DNA of 49,210 bases from contig CACVAS010000011.1 of NCBI GenBank assembly GCA_902727855.1, positions 1 through 49,210 on the forward strand, written 5' to 3'. This document shows positions 37,266-46,044 of the stretch, one piece after another. The position numbers were made by a program, and so were the translations under genes. Position 1 is the stretch's first letter; each line of letters begins with the position of its first letter. The stretch comes from an uncultured Sulfurovum sp. GTDB taxonomy: Bacteria > Campylobacterota > Campylobacteria > Campylobacterales > Sulfurovaceae. The notes under the pieces were generated by a model that saw nothing but the letters and a program-made list of their open reading frames with translations, was not told the origin of the DNA and made no database searches.

Positions 37266-37380
37266 TCTTTCTTTATATCGTCAAAATAGCCTCATCTTAG
37301 AGGCGAAAATAAGCACTTTTATTTTATTTTCCATACCAGAGGTTAAAAAAGGGTTTAAAGTGTCTTATTTTGTCTTTTAG
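37266..37380 (+). repeat. Hairpin repeat, copy A, downstream of gltA
   Basis: About 115 bp, roughly 80 percent identical by eye to copy B at 38011-38126 and in the same orientation. The unit has inverted arms AAAATAAG and CTTATTTT around a shared GGTTAAAAAAGGGTTTAAAG segment, so its RNA would fold into a hairpin. Copy A may act as the gltA terminator. Confidence 0.7.
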
Positions 37381-37452
37381 ATAGCATATCATTGATTTTA
37401 ATGTTATTAACATATATTCATACAATCAAGTGCGATATAATCGCACCATTAG

Positions 37453-37794
37453 CTATTGACAAATATATGTGTATCCAAATAGATTTAATTCTTGAGCGGT
37501 AATTCCACCGAGAGAAACTTTGTTATCAGTACAGCTAACCCTAGCAGCAGTGTCTTTATGAATACATACTGTTCCTTCATCAATTAATACTGTTGTATCA
37601 CTAGTCTCACAATCAGAAGGTGCATTAACATTTGGACCACCAGCCTCTAACTTATCTGCTGTACTGCCACTTGGGGCAGTATTATTTTGTGTTTCTACTT
37701 GTTCTGCAGTTTCACCTTTAGAACTTCCTGACCCACCACATCCAATTAAAACAATAGCACTAAACAGACTTGCCACTAATAGTTTATTTCTCAT
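37453..37794 (-). CDS. Small secreted lipoprotein, unknown function
   Basis: A 113-residue protein with a lipoprotein signal peptide and lipobox (LFSAIVLIGCGGSGSS, Cys at residue 19). A polar Ser/Thr/Asn-rich linker follows, then a C-terminal domain with four cysteines (NAPSDCETSD, TVCIHKD, RVSCTDN, TYICQ) that could form two disulfides. I do not recognise the family. It is flanked by two copies of a hairpin repeat and has a G9 tract about 100 bases upstream of its start, which could modulate its expression. Confidence 0.75.
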   Translation of the reverse strand: MRNKLLVASLFSAIVLIGCGGSGSSKGETAEQVETQNNTAPSGSTADKLEAGGPNVNAPSDCETSDTTVLIDEGTVCIHKDTAARVSCTDNKVSLGGITAQELNLFGYTYICQ

Positions 37795-37891
37795 TAATTA
37801 TCCTTATTTATATTATAATTTAACAGATTTTCTGCTAACGGGAGTATAGTCTTATTTTAATTCAGTTTATCTATCTAGAAAGAAATAAAAT

Positions 37892-37900
37892 GGGGGGGGG
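37892..37900 (+). repeat. G9 homopolymer tract, possible phase-variable site
   Basis: Nine consecutive G in an A/T-rich gap, directly after ATG at 37890-37892. With the present length the + frame from that ATG stops after a few codons. One G fewer would open a frame of about 50 codons ending near 38044. It also lies about 100 bases upstream of the lipoprotein gene on the other strand. Confidence 0.6.
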
Positions 37901-38010
37901 AAATATTGATACAAATTGTAACCAATGGTTAACCGATTTTATAGTAGCTATCAATACCTATTTTAAAAATAGCTGCATTGATAGATGCTCTATTGAAACT
38001 AAGCTAAGAG

Positions 38011-38126
38011 TATTTCTATATCTCATCAAAATAGTCTCACTTTAAAGACTAAAATAAGCGTTTTTATTTTATTTTTAATACTAAGGGGTTAAAAAAGGGT
38101 TTAAAGTATCTTATTTTAGCTTTTAG
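38011..38126 (+). repeat. Hairpin repeat, copy B, upstream of the lipoprotein gene
   Basis: Second copy of the gltA-downstream repeat. Arms are GACTAAAATAAG and CTTATTTTAGC. Several differences from copy A lie in the arms and partly compensate each other, suggesting that the fold matters. The shared core GGTTAAAAAAGGGTTTAAAG is identical. Confidence 0.7.
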
Positions 38127-38165
38127 GTATATTAGGTTTGATTTATGGGTAATTATGAATGATTT

Positions 38166-38264
38166 TCGTAGGGTGCGTTTGCAAACGCACCATGAATTTA
38201 CATGAAGTTGTATATTTTCAACGTGAAACAATCTTGAAGGTGCGTTAGCAAACACACCCTACGA
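38166..38264. repeat. MITE/REP-like palindromic element, about 99 bp
   Basis: A 26-bp arm at 38166-38191 (beginning TCGTAGGGTGCG) matches the inverted 38239-38264 at 24 of 26 positions. Each arm is itself a small palindrome (GTGCGTTTGCAAACGCAC). Similar GTAGGGTGCGTT elements are known as dispersed repeats in many proteobacteria. No open frame is inside. Confidence 0.75.
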
Positions 38265-38310
38265 TTTTGTAGTTTACTCTGAAATAAAAAGTCCAAACTA
38301 GAAAACAATG

Positions 38311-38342
38311 TTTTCTTTTTTTGCGCATTGCAAAAAAGAAAA
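38311..38342. terminator. Hairpin downstream of nrdA
   Basis: TTTTCTTTTTTTGC pairs with GCAAAAAAGAAAA around a short loop, about 55 bases beyond the nrdA stop. The pyrimidine run suits termination, though the canonical trailing U-run after the stem is weak on the nrdA strand. Confidence 0.4.
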
Positions 38343-38395
38343 GGAATGAAAAAAAATAAAATTACAATCTTTAAATACCACTATTAAGTTATGAC

Positions 38396-40765
38396 TTATT
38401 GACACCCAACACACTCTTGACTTCTATCTTCAATATCATTTGAACTCTCAGGTGATTGACTTCTTAGGTAGTAGGTACTCTTCAATCCAAACTTCCAAGC
38501 ATTCATATAAATCTCATTTAAGTATTTACCCGACGCTTTATCAAGGGTGATGAAGATGTTAAGTGACTGTCCTTGGTCTAACCATTTTTGACGAATAGCG
38601 CCAGCTTTGACAAGTAAGTTTTGATCTAACTCATACGATGGCGTATAGTACTGCCATGTATTTGCCGAGAGCTTAGGTGCAACAACAGGGATGAGTCCAG
38701 AAAGGTTTTCTTCGAACCATTTACGTTTATACACTGGTTCTATTGCCTGTGTAGTTCCTGTCAATATAGAGATGGAACTCGTAGGGGCAATCGCCATCAA
38801 GTAGCCATTTCGCATACCATCTGTTTTTACTTTTTCTTTGAGCCCAGCCCAGTCATGTGTGTAACCGAAGAGTCCACCACGGTCAACAAGTTTACACGCT
38901 TCTGCATTTGCCTTGTCAATAGGGAAAATACCTTTTGACCAGTCAGAACCTTCAAAAGTTGGATAGGCTCCTTTTTCAAGTGCAAGGTTACTTGACTCTT
39001 TAATAATATAGTAAGAGAATGACTCCATCACTTCATCTATTTTTGTAAAGTGTTCATAACTCCCCCACTCTATGCTTTGCTCTGCTAGCATTTGTGCTTC
39101 ACCCATCACACCTAGCCCAATAGAGCGTGACTTTTCATTGGTCTTTTTTACCTTCGCTAAAGGGTAAAAGTTTAAGTCAATCACATTGTCAAGCATACGT
39201 GTTGCTATAGGAACAACCCTTTCTAAATCTTCTTGGGTATGTACTTTAGACAAGTTGACAGAAGCTAGGTTACATACAGCCGTGTCGCCATCTGTTTTTT
39301 CTTTGTCTACTATCCATATTTGTTTACCGTCTATGCTGTCAAGTGCTGTCACTTTTTTAGCAGGCTTTGTTGTGCCGTTGTCAACTGTTATCATCTCATG
39401 TTCATCATACGCACTTACAGAACCATCTTCAAATGTAAACTGTGTCTTGTATGTATTAGGACCTGTATTTTGAAATATCTCTGTACAAAGGTTTGTACTA
39501 CGTATGACCCCAACGTGTTTATTTGGGTTTGCTCTGTTTGCAGTGTCTTTAAATGTCAAGAAAGGGTTACCAGTTTCAAAGTAAGATCTTAACATCTCTT
39601 TCCATAACCCTTTAGCAGATACCTTCTCTCTGGTAATCTCATCCTCTGAGTTCTCTAGCTCAATGTAATGCTTTTCAAAATCTTCACCATAAAGCGTTGT
39701 TAACTCTGTCACCTCAAACGGATCAAAAAGTGTCCACATTTCATCTGCTTCTACTCTTTTCATAAAAAGGTCATTGAGCCAAATAGCTGGGAAAAGGTCA
39801 TGTGCTCTACGACGTTCTTCACCAGAGTTTTTCTTTAAATCTAGGAAGTCACGTATGTCAACATGCCAAGGCTCTATGTAAACAGCTATGGCTCCTTTTC
39901 GGGTACCAAGTTGATCAACAGCAATAGCAACATCATTGGCTATTTTTAGAAATGGTACAACCCCACCTGCTGCATGTTTGTGTCCGTCAATAAAAGAACC
40001 CATACCACGAACTAATGACCAGTCCCATCCTATACCACCACCAAACTTAGAGAGCAGTGCCATCTCTTTGTAAGCATCAAAAATACCTTCTATGTTGTCA
40101 GGTGTAGAACCAATGTAACATGAACTTAGTTGGTGTCTTGGTGTACGTGCATTGGACAACGTAGGTGTTGCTGCCATGACTTCAAATTTTGACAAAATGT
40201 CATAAAACTTTTTTGCCCATGTTTGACAATCAAATTCATTTTGTGCTAAGAACATGGCAACACCCATAAAGAGTTGTTGTGGTAACTCTATTGGTACCCC
40301 TTTACGGTCTTTCAGTAAATAACGGTCATACAGTGTACGTACACCCAAGTATGTAAACTGTAAATCTCGTTCTGGTTTAATGTATGCACCTAAGTCATCA
40401 AGGTCATACTTCTCTTTAAGCCCAAGAACAATACGTCCTTCTTTTTCCCCACGTGCCATATGCTCTGCAAAGTTGTTATATCCTGTAAAGCCTGTTACCT
40501 TATGGTAGAGGTCATAGAGAAAAAGACGTGCAGCAACAAATGTCCAGTCTGGTCTATCTATGTCTATTTTATCAACAGCTGTTTTTATGAGAGTAGTTTG
40601 TATCTCCTCAGAACTAATCATGTCACGAAATTGTAATTTAGCATCTACCTCGAGTTCACTTTGGCTTACTCGCACAAGACCCTCTACCGCAGCGGAAGTA
40701 TATTTTTGTATCTTTGCTACATCTAAAGTTTCTACTCTACCACTACGTTTTACAACTCTAATCAT
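38396..40765 (-). CDS. nrdA: Ribonucleoside-diphosphate reductase, alpha subunit
   Basis: A 789-residue R1 subunit that reduces ribonucleotides to deoxyribonucleotides. An ATP-cone allosteric domain lies at residues 1-95. The catalytic barrel has its redox Cys pair in QLSSCYIGSTPD and TAVCNLASVNLS, and the radical and substrate motif RSTNLCTEIFQN. The C-terminal CVGCQ is the redox-shuttle Cys pair (SQECVGCQ). Together with nrdB it makes a class I enzyme. The genes are split by gltA and the lipoprotein locus, which is usual in this phylum as far as I know. Confidence 0.96.
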   Translation of the reverse strand: MIRVVKRSGRVETLDVAKIQKYTSAAVEGLVRVSQSELEVDAKLQFRDMISSEEIQTTLIKTAVDKIDIDRPDWTFVAARLFLYDLYHKVTGFTGYNNFAEHMARGEKEGRIVLGLKEKYDLDDLGAYIKPERDLQFTYLGVRTLYDRYLLKDRKGVPIELPQQLFMGVAMFLAQNEFDCQTWAKKFYDILSKFEVMAATPTLSNARTPRHQLSSCYIGSTPDNIEGIFDAYKEMALLSKFGGGIGWDWSLVRGMGSFIDGHKHAAGGVVPFLKIANDVAIAVDQLGTRKGAIAVYIEPWHVDIRDFLDLKKNSGEERRRAHDLFPAIWLNDLFMKRVEADEMWTLFDPFEVTELTTLYGEDFEKHYIELENSEDEITREKVSAKGLWKEMLRSYFETGNPFLTFKDTANRANPNKHVGVIRSTNLCTEIFQNTGPNTYKTQFTFEDGSVSAYDEHEMITVDNGTTKPAKKVTALDSIDGKQIWIVDKEKTDGDTAVCNLASVNLSKVHTQEDLERVVPIATRMLDNVIDLNFYPLAKVKKTNEKSRSIGLGVMGEAQMLAEQSIEWGSYEHFTKIDEVMESFSYYIIKESSNLALEKGAYPTFEGSDWSKGIFPIDKANAEACKLVDRGGLFGYTHDWAGLKEKVKTDGMRNGYLMAIAPTSSISILTGTTQAIEPVYKRKWFEENLSGLIPVVAPKLSANTWQYYTPSYELDQNLLVKAGAIRQKWLDQGQSLNIFITLDKASGKYLNEIYMNAWKFGLKSTYYLRSQSPESSNDIEDRSQECVGCQ

Positions 40766-40976
40766 AATCTACTTCCTAACTATCTGCTTAATTTCATACA
40801 TACTGTGCATGAGTATATTAATCCGATTTTACTCAAATTATCCTTGAATATTTGTTAATTCTTCCATCATTTTTTAGCATCTTATGTATAAGATTTTATG
40901 ATGCTTTTGAAAGTAAGTGTAGAGGGGATGTTAAGAGGTTTCTAAAATGAATTGATACTAAAACAGAGGAGAAAAA

Positions 40977-41072
40977 ATGGCATTATTGTATATGTTAGGG
41001 AACTACTTCCCTAACATAATTATGATTTACTTAAATACTCTTTTGAAGATAGCATCTACATTTTTTGTGTAA
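40977..41072 (+). CDS. Possible 31-residue hydrophobic peptide
   Basis: An ATG at 40977 follows a strong ribosome site (GAGGAG, six bases away). The product starts MALLYMLGNYFPNIIMIYL and is mostly hydrophobic. It runs antisense over the 3' end of purB and through a 12-bp hairpin, which constrains the sequence and weakens the case for a real gene. Low confidence. Confidence 0.25.
   Translation: MALLYMLGNYFPNIIMIYLNTLLKIASTFFV
40991..41018 (-). terminator. Hairpin after purB
   Basis: TATGTTAGGGAA pairs perfectly with TTCCCTAACATA around a 4-base loop, 9 bases beyond the purB stop. There is no strong U-run directly after the stem, but stem strength and place support termination or 3'-end protection. 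Confidence 0.55.
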
Positions 41073-42355
41073 TACTCAAAATTAAAACACTCTCTAATTT
41101 GTGCTTCAGAAAGAGATGCTCTAAGCTCTTCATCTGCGAGAAGATACTGAAGGTACAATGACTCACCTTGTGCATTGGTACTTGCTTTTCCTTGTTGTAT
41201 CTCTTCCCATACCTTCATTGCATTACGTTGTACTATACGGTACGCATCTTCACGGCTTACACCGGCTATAGGAAGCTCAAGAAGGACTCTTTGGGAGAAG
41301 ACCAACCCACCCGTTAGGTTTAGGTTTTTCATCATATTTTCAGGCATTACTGTAAGGTTAGCGATGACGTTATTCATACGATGCATCATAAAGTTTGTAG
41401 TAATAAATGCATCTGGCAACCAAAACCTTTCTGTAGATGAATGTGAAATATCTCTTTCATGCCAGAGTGCCACATTTTCCATAGCAGGTGTGACACAAGT
41501 TCTAACCATACGTGCTAAGCCTGTAATGTTTTCTGTAAGAATTGGGTTTCTTTTATGTGGCATTGCAGAAGAACCTTTTTGACCTTTTGCAAAAAACTCC
41601 TCTGCTTCATACACTTCCGTTCTTTGTAAGTGTCTCACCTGTACAGCAAACTTTTCTACCGACGAAGCCATAAGCGCAAGTGTGGTTGCAAGTCTCGCAT
41701 ATCTGTCACGATGTACCACTTGGTTTGAACAAGGCTCAGGTTTTAAACCCAGTTCTGCCATAGCATACTCTTCTAATTCAAGAGGTGCATGTGCAAAATT
41801 TCCCATAGCACCTGAAATTTGACCTACGGCAATCACTTCCATAGTCTCTTGAAGGTTCTTAAGATGTCTTGCCATTTCGTCATACCATACCGCAAGAGTC
41901 AGTCCAAAAGTAATAGGCTCTCCGTGTATACCATGGGAACGTCCTACCATCAAAGTCATCTTATGTTCTTCAGCACGTTTTTGTATGGATTCCATAAGCA
42001 TCTTGGTGTCACTAATAATAATCTCTAGCGAAGCTTTCATCTGTAAAGCAACCCCAGTATCTACAGCATCAGAACTTGTCATACCATAGTGGAACCATCT
42101 TGACTCTTCTCCAAGGCTTTCACTTACAGATGTGTTAAATGCAATTAAATCATGTCTTGTGATCGCTTCTATCTCTTCTATTCTTTCTACTGAAAAAGTC
42201 GCATTTTTGACAATCTTGTCTGCATCTTCTTGAGGAATCTTTCCAAGTTTTGCCCAAGCTTTTACGGCAGCTTTTTCTACGTCCAACCACGCTGCATACC
42301 TCGCATGCTGTGTCCAGTGTTTTGTCATCTCTTCTCTTGCATATCTTTCAACCAT
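41027..42355 (-). CDS. purB: Adenylosuccinate lyase
   Basis: A 442-residue fumarase-superfamily lyase acting twice in purine synthesis (SAICAR and adenylosuccinate cleavage). The signature loop GSSAMPHKRNPI with the catalytic Ser is present, together with the MTSSDAVDTG and GRSHGIHGEP motifs. Length is typical of the short bacterial form. Divergent from the pseudouridine synthase gene; their starts are close, so the promoters overlap. Confidence 0.96.
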   Translation of the reverse strand: MVERYAREEMTKHWTQHARYAAWLDVEKAAVKAWAKLGKIPQEDADKIVKNATFSVERIEEIEAITRHDLIAFNTSVSESLGEESRWFHYGMTSSDAVDTGVALQMKASLEIIISDTKMLMESIQKRAEEHKMTLMVGRSHGIHGEPITFGLTLAVWYDEMARHLKNLQETMEVIAVGQISGAMGNFAHAPLELEEYAMAELGLKPEPCSNQVVHRDRYARLATTLALMASSVEKFAVQVRHLQRTEVYEAEEFFAKGQKGSSAMPHKRNPILTENITGLARMVRTCVTPAMENVALWHERDISHSSTERFWLPDAFITTNFMMHRMNNVIANLTVMPENMMKNLNLTGGLVFSQRVLLELPIAGVSREDAYRIVQRNAMKVWEEIQQGKASTNAQGESLYLQYLLADEELRASLSEAQIRECFNFEYYTKNVDAIFKRVFK

Positions 42356-42428
42356 ATTGAACCTTTACCATCATTTTTTTATGTTAAAATTCTACCCTAA
42401 AATCTGTTATATAGAGGTAAATAAACTC

Positions 42429-43361
42429 ATGCCATTTGTTAAAGAAAAGTACCATATAGAAGAAGAAACCATAGCATTTCTCTATGTCATGCATACCCTT
42501 CGTTATACACAAGGTCAAGCACAAAGACATATTGCCAAAGGGCGTTTACTCATTAATGGTGTGTCCATGACCTATACTGGGCAGAAGATACAAGGAGATG
42601 TAGAGATGGTCTTTTTTCGTCCTCAAGGAAAAGGTCTTAAACCTACATTTCAGAACAAAGACTTTATGCTTTTTGAAAAACCTTCTGGGGTATTGGTGCA
42701 TCCAAATACAATGGCAACACCATACTCTATGTTAGATGAAGTACGAAGTATTGCAGGAGACAACGCTAACGGCACACATAGAATTGACATGGAAACCTCT
42801 GGTCTTTTTTTGGCATCTAAACATAAAAAGGCTGAGACATATCTCAAAGGCTCTTTTGAAAACCGTACCATTAAAAAGTCTTACTTAGCATGGGTCGATG
42901 GTAATTTAACAGAACCATTTAGTAGCCAAGAGCGTATCAAAGTGAATAAGGATGGCTATGAAAATACTAAACATAAAGTCTTTATATCTGATGAAGGTAA
43001 GCCAGCAAAAACTGATTTTATCCCCTTAGAGTATGATGAGATATTAGACACTACACTTGTAGCATGCTATCCTCATTCTGGACGACTTCACCAAATTCGC
43101 ATACATTTGTTTCACGTGAAACATCCTATACTTGGTGACCCAATCTATGGTGCTAGCTATGCAGCTTCAGATGACTACCTTGATATGACACAAAGTGAAG
43201 AAAATAGACTTATTCAACATGGTGCACCACGTTTAATGCTGCATGCACAAAGTCTATCTTTTACTTATGGGAGTAAATTTTATATAGAGAGTAAGAAGAA
43301 TTTTGTTGATTTGAAATCTTTGATATATCCTAAAGAATTGAGAGTCTTTAATAGGTCTTGA
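42429..43361 (+). CDS. RluA-family pseudouridine synthase
   Basis: The start at 42429 (MPFVKEKY) has AGAGGT upstream and gives 310 residues; the frame also opens at 42357 but that start would overlap the purB start region. An S4-like N-terminal segment (TQGQAQRHIAKGRLLING) precedes the catalytic domain, whose Asp is in THRIDMETSGLFLA. The closing motif PHSGRLHQIRIHL is present. The target is rRNA or tRNA uridine; which site cannot be told. A parS-type palindrome lies inside the coding sequence at 43108-43123. Confidence 0.9.
   Translation: MPFVKEKYHIEEETIAFLYVMHTLRYTQGQAQRHIAKGRLLINGVSMTYTGQKIQGDVEMVFFRPQGKGLKPTFQNKDFMLFEKPSGVLVHPNTMATPYSMLDEVRSIAGDNANGTHRIDMETSGLFLASKHKKAETYLKGSFENRTIKKSYLAWVDGNLTEPFSSQERIKVNKDGYENTKHKVFISDEGKPAKTDFIPLEYDEILDTTLVACYPHSGRLHQIRIHLFHVKHPILGDPIYGASYAASDDYLDMTQSEENRLIQHGAPRLMLHAQSLSFTYGSKFYIESKKNFVDLKSLIYPKELRVFNRS
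43108..43123. promoter_or_regulatory. parS site 1 (ParB-binding palindrome)
   Basis: TGTTTCACGTGAAACA is a perfect 16-bp palindrome that matches the bacterial chromosomal parS consensus. It is inside the pseudouridine synthase gene (encoding LFHVKH). Confidence 0.85.
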
Positions 43362-43445
43362 TGTTTGTGAGAAATGAGAGAATAACAATCACAACCATGA
43401 GACTTTTAGCGAGTGTCTCATAGTTTTTAAATAAAGTATCTTAAA

Positions 43446-43461
43446 TGTTTCACGTGAAACA
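43446..43461. promoter_or_regulatory. parS site 2 (ParB-binding palindrome)
   Basis: TGTTTCACGTGAAACA again, identical to site 1, 338 bases further on. It is intergenic, just after the 33-residue membrane protein gene. Confidence 0.88.
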
Positions 43462-43468
43462 ATATGAC

Positions 43469-43570
43469 TTATCTATCATCATCTTTGCGTAGTTCATAAA
43501 TAAACCATCCTAATCCGACAACGGCAACCACAAGTAAAAATCCTAACATCACCATATCTAATATAGGCAT
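43469..43570 (-). CDS. 33-residue single-helix membrane protein
   Basis: ATG at 43570, with GGGAGAAG upstream, to TAA at 43469. The product begins MPILDMVMLGFLLVVAV, continues with GLGWFIYELRK and ends in DDDR: one membrane helix with a charged cytoplasmic tail. It follows rlmN on the same strand after 28 bases, so it is likely the last gene of the hisF-rlmN cluster. The function is unknown; small subunits of respiratory or transport complexes look like this. Confidence 0.6.
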   Translation of the reverse strand: MPILDMVMLGFLLVVAVVGLGWFIYELRKDDDR

Positions 43571-43598
43571 ATAACACTTCTCCCTTTTATCTTTTTAA

Positions 43599-44672
43599 TT
43601 ATATCGCTGAAGTTTCTTGTTCTCTTAACTGCCCACATGCAGCCGAGATATCTAACCCCTTGGACTCACGTATAGTACAATGAAGCCCTCTTAAAGTCAA
43701 GTACTCCTGAAACTTCTTCATATCCATCTCACTTGGTCTTTTAAATTCTGTTCCACCATAAGGGTTGAAATAGATCAAATTCACCTTTGACTTAATACCA
43801 TCTAAAAGTGATAATAATTTTTTCGCTGCTGAAATATCATCATTGACATCTTTAATGACAAGGTACTCAAACATCACCCTCTTTCTATCGTTGACTGGAA
43901 ACTTTTTTACAGCATCGATAATTGATTTAATATTGTACGCTTTGTTAATAGGCATCAATGTCTCTCTCAAATCATCATCCACGGCATGAAGTGATATCGC
44001 TAGATTAACACCTAGCTCTTCCCTACCTAACTTTTCAATTTTTGAACTCAGCCCTGATGTTGAGATGGTTTGTCTATGCGTAGCAATTGCCATACCGTCA
44101 ACATCTGCAAATACTTTTACAGATTTAACCACTTCTTTTAGGTTGTCAAGTGGCTCACCCATACCCATATAGACAAGATTGACACGACGGTTGGCAGCTA
44201 TGTTATTGTCTTGTTTTATAAGTCTTACCTGCTCTACTATTTCACCTGCAGTTAAATTACGCATAAAACCACCCTTTGCGGTTAAACAAAAGGCACACCC
44301 TACCTTGCACCCTACTTGAGAAGAGATACACACAGTATAGCGTTCCTGATGCTTTACAGAGCCATCTTCATGATACTCCTTATCTCTCATAAGTAGTAGC
44401 ACTGCTTCTACTGTATGTCCATCGTGTAATTCATAAAGATACTTTCTACTTCCATCTTTGGAGTTTTGTACCATCACCTGTTTTAATGGAGACACTGTAT
44501 AGTTCTCTTCCAAAGAAAGCTTCATCTCTTTTGGTAGGTTTTTCATCTCATCAAAAGAAGTTACATATTTATGATATATCCAGTTATAAATCTGTTTCGC
44601 TCTAAAAGCTGGTTTGATGGAGTTAGCTAACTCTTCTCTAGTCAAGTCTTGAATAATTTTTTTTGTTTGCAT
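43599..44672 (-). CDS. rlmN: Dual-specificity rRNA/tRNA adenine-C2 methyltransferase
   Basis: A 357-residue radical SAM enzyme that methylates C2 of A2503 in 23S rRNA and A37 of some tRNAs. The 4Fe-4S cluster motif C-x3-C-x2-C is [18 protein letters not shown] is the SAM-binding GEP motif, and ISAACGQLR near the end supplies the C-terminal catalytic Cys. It starts one base after the preceding phosphorylase gene, indicating translational coupling. Confidence 0.96.
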   Translation of the reverse strand: MQTKKIIQDLTREELANSIKPAFRAKQIYNWIYHKYVTSFDEMKNLPKEMKLSLEENYTVSPLKQVMVQNSKDGSRKYLYELHDGHTVEAVLLLMRDKEYHEDGSVKHQERYTVCISSQVGCKVGCAFCLTAKGGFMRNLTAGEIVEQVRLIKQDNNIAANRRVNLVYMGMGEPLDNLKEVVKSVKVFADVDGMAIATHRQTISTSGLSSKIEKLGREELGVNLAISLHAVDDDLRETLMPINKAYNIKSIIDAVKKFPVNDRKRVMFEYLVIKDVNDDISAAKKLLSLLDGIKSKVNLIYFNPYGGTEFKRPSEMDMKKFQEYLTLRGLHCTIRESKGLDISAACGQLREQETSAI

Positions 44673-44673
44673 C

Positions 44674-45195
44674 TTATTTCTTTAATATATACTCTGACAA
44701 TTTTGCCATTGCTTCTTTATGATTTTTTGTAAAATCTTCATGGGCATCTTCATTACAATAGTTCGTCACAATAAAAATCCCCCCTGCCCTAATACCAAAT
44801 TTTCCTGCTACTTTTAATACAGAAAAAAATTCCATATTTTCTAGATGAATATTTTGGGCAATATAATGCTTCGAACGTTTTGCATCAGTAGTGATATAAT
44901 TTGAACTATTGACAAACGTTTCACGTGAAACATCTTCAGCCGTTGAAATAACATTATCTAAAATAGTATAAGAACCTCCACCAAAAAAACTATTCTCAAT
45001 ATTAGTTGCCGTATTGGATTCAATAATATCAAATATTTTCTTTTCACCATACGAACCAGCACTCCCGACAAACAGAATAAACTCTGGAGGACTCTGCATA
45101 CATAGTTTGGTTAAGTTCATCGCTACATCTATCATGCCAATCCCTATAGGGTGGGCAAACTCAAAACTCTCACTCTCCCCTGCACAGACAATCAT
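44674..45195 (-). CDS. Short nucleoside phosphorylase-superfamily protein
   Basis: A 173-residue protein resembling the PNP/UDP phosphorylase or MTA/SAH nucleosidase superfamily: [19 protein letters not shown] matches the phosphate or base-binding GSAG region, [16 protein letters not shown] corresponds to the conserved ME motif that binds ribose, and [12 protein letters not shown] fits the usual Asp/Asn region. It is about 60 residues shorter than typical members, lacking part of the N-terminus. The start overlaps the hisF stop by one base. Substrate uncertain. It contains parS site 3 in its coding sequence. Confidence 0.75.
   Translation of the reverse strand: MIVCAGESESFEFAHPIGIGMIDVAMNLTKLCMQSPPEFILFVGSAGSYGEKKIFDIIESNTATNIENSFFGGGSYTILDNVISTAEDVSRETFVNSSNYITTDAKRSKHYIAQNIHLENMEFFSVLKVAGKFGIRAGGIFIVTNYCNEDAHEDFTKNHKEAMAKLSEYILKK
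44917..44932. promoter_or_regulatory. parS site 3 (ParB-binding palindrome)
   Basis: CGTTTCACGTGAAACA differs from the perfect site by one outer base. It is inside the phosphorylase-like gene. Confidence 0.75.
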
Positions 45196-45959
45196 TATAT
45201 TCTCACCGGTATATTTTGTGTTTTAAGATAATGTTTTAAATCCATTATATCTATTTCTCTAAAATGAAAAATGGATGCGGCCAATGCTGCATCAGCATTT
45301 CCAAGTGTAAAAGCTTCTTCTATATGTTTCATCGTTCCTGCACCTCCACTTGCGATAACGGGAATATTCACAAGCTCTGATATTTTTTTATTAAGAAGAT
45401 TATCAAATCCAGCTTTGGTACCATCTGCATCCATAGAAGTAACCAACAATTCACCTGCCCCTCTATCATAAACTTCTTTCGCCCACTCTAATGCATCTAT
45501 ACCTGTATCGTTTCTACCACCATGGGTAAAGATATTCCATTTGTTTTCACTAATTTGTTTTGCATCAATCGCAACGACAATACATTGTGAGCCAAAACGC
45601 TTTGCACCTTCTTCAATGAAATCAGGTCTTTTAATGGCTGCTGAGTTAATACTAACTTTGTCACATCCAACATTTAGTAAATTATAAATGTCAGTAAGTT
45701 CACGAATCCCTCCTCCAACCGTAAGAGGGATAAACACTTCTTGTGCTACTTTTTTTACAACATCTACAATAGTATCCCTTCCTTCATGACTTGCGCCAAT
45801 ATCTAAAAAGGTAATCTCATCTGCACCCTCTTCATTGTAACGTCGTGCCACTTCTACTGGGTCACCAGCATCACGTAAGCCTACAAAATTCACACCTTTG
45901 ACTACACGTCCATCATTAACATCTAAGCAAGGTATTATACGTTTAGCAAAATAATCCAT
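45195..45959 (-). CDS. hisF: Imidazole glycerol phosphate synthase, cyclase subunit
   Basis: A 254-residue TIM barrel that makes IGP and AICAR with HisH. The two catalytic aspartates are in [14 protein letters not shown] and [10 protein letters not shown]. Phosphate-binding motifs are TVGGGIREL and [10 protein letters not shown]. First gene of a leftward cluster with the phosphorylase-like protein, rlmN and a small membrane protein; other his genes are not in the window. Confidence 0.97.
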   Translation of the reverse strand: MDYFAKRIIPCLDVNDGRVVKGVNFVGLRDAGDPVEVARRYNEEGADEITFLDIGASHEGRDTIVDVVKKVAQEVFIPLTVGGGIRELTDIYNLLNVGCDKVSINSAAIKRPDFIEEGAKRFGSQCIVVAIDAKQISENKWNIFTHGGRNDTGIDALEWAKEVYDRGAGELLVTSMDADGTKAGFDNLLNKKISELVNIPVIASGGAGTMKHIEEAFTLGNADAALAASIFHFREIDIMDLKHYLKTQNIPVRI

Positions 45960-46044
45960 CTAGTTCTCCATTATTTATGGTAGAATTATACAAAAATAAT
46001 CCACTACAAGGATTAATGTACAGTATATAAAGGTAGATTGTAGT

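Noticed and set aside
42357..42428. N-terminal 24-codon extension of the RluA-type protein
   Set aside because: It would begin at the purB start, has no ribosome site and is unlike the family N-terminus; the ATG at 42429 is preferred.
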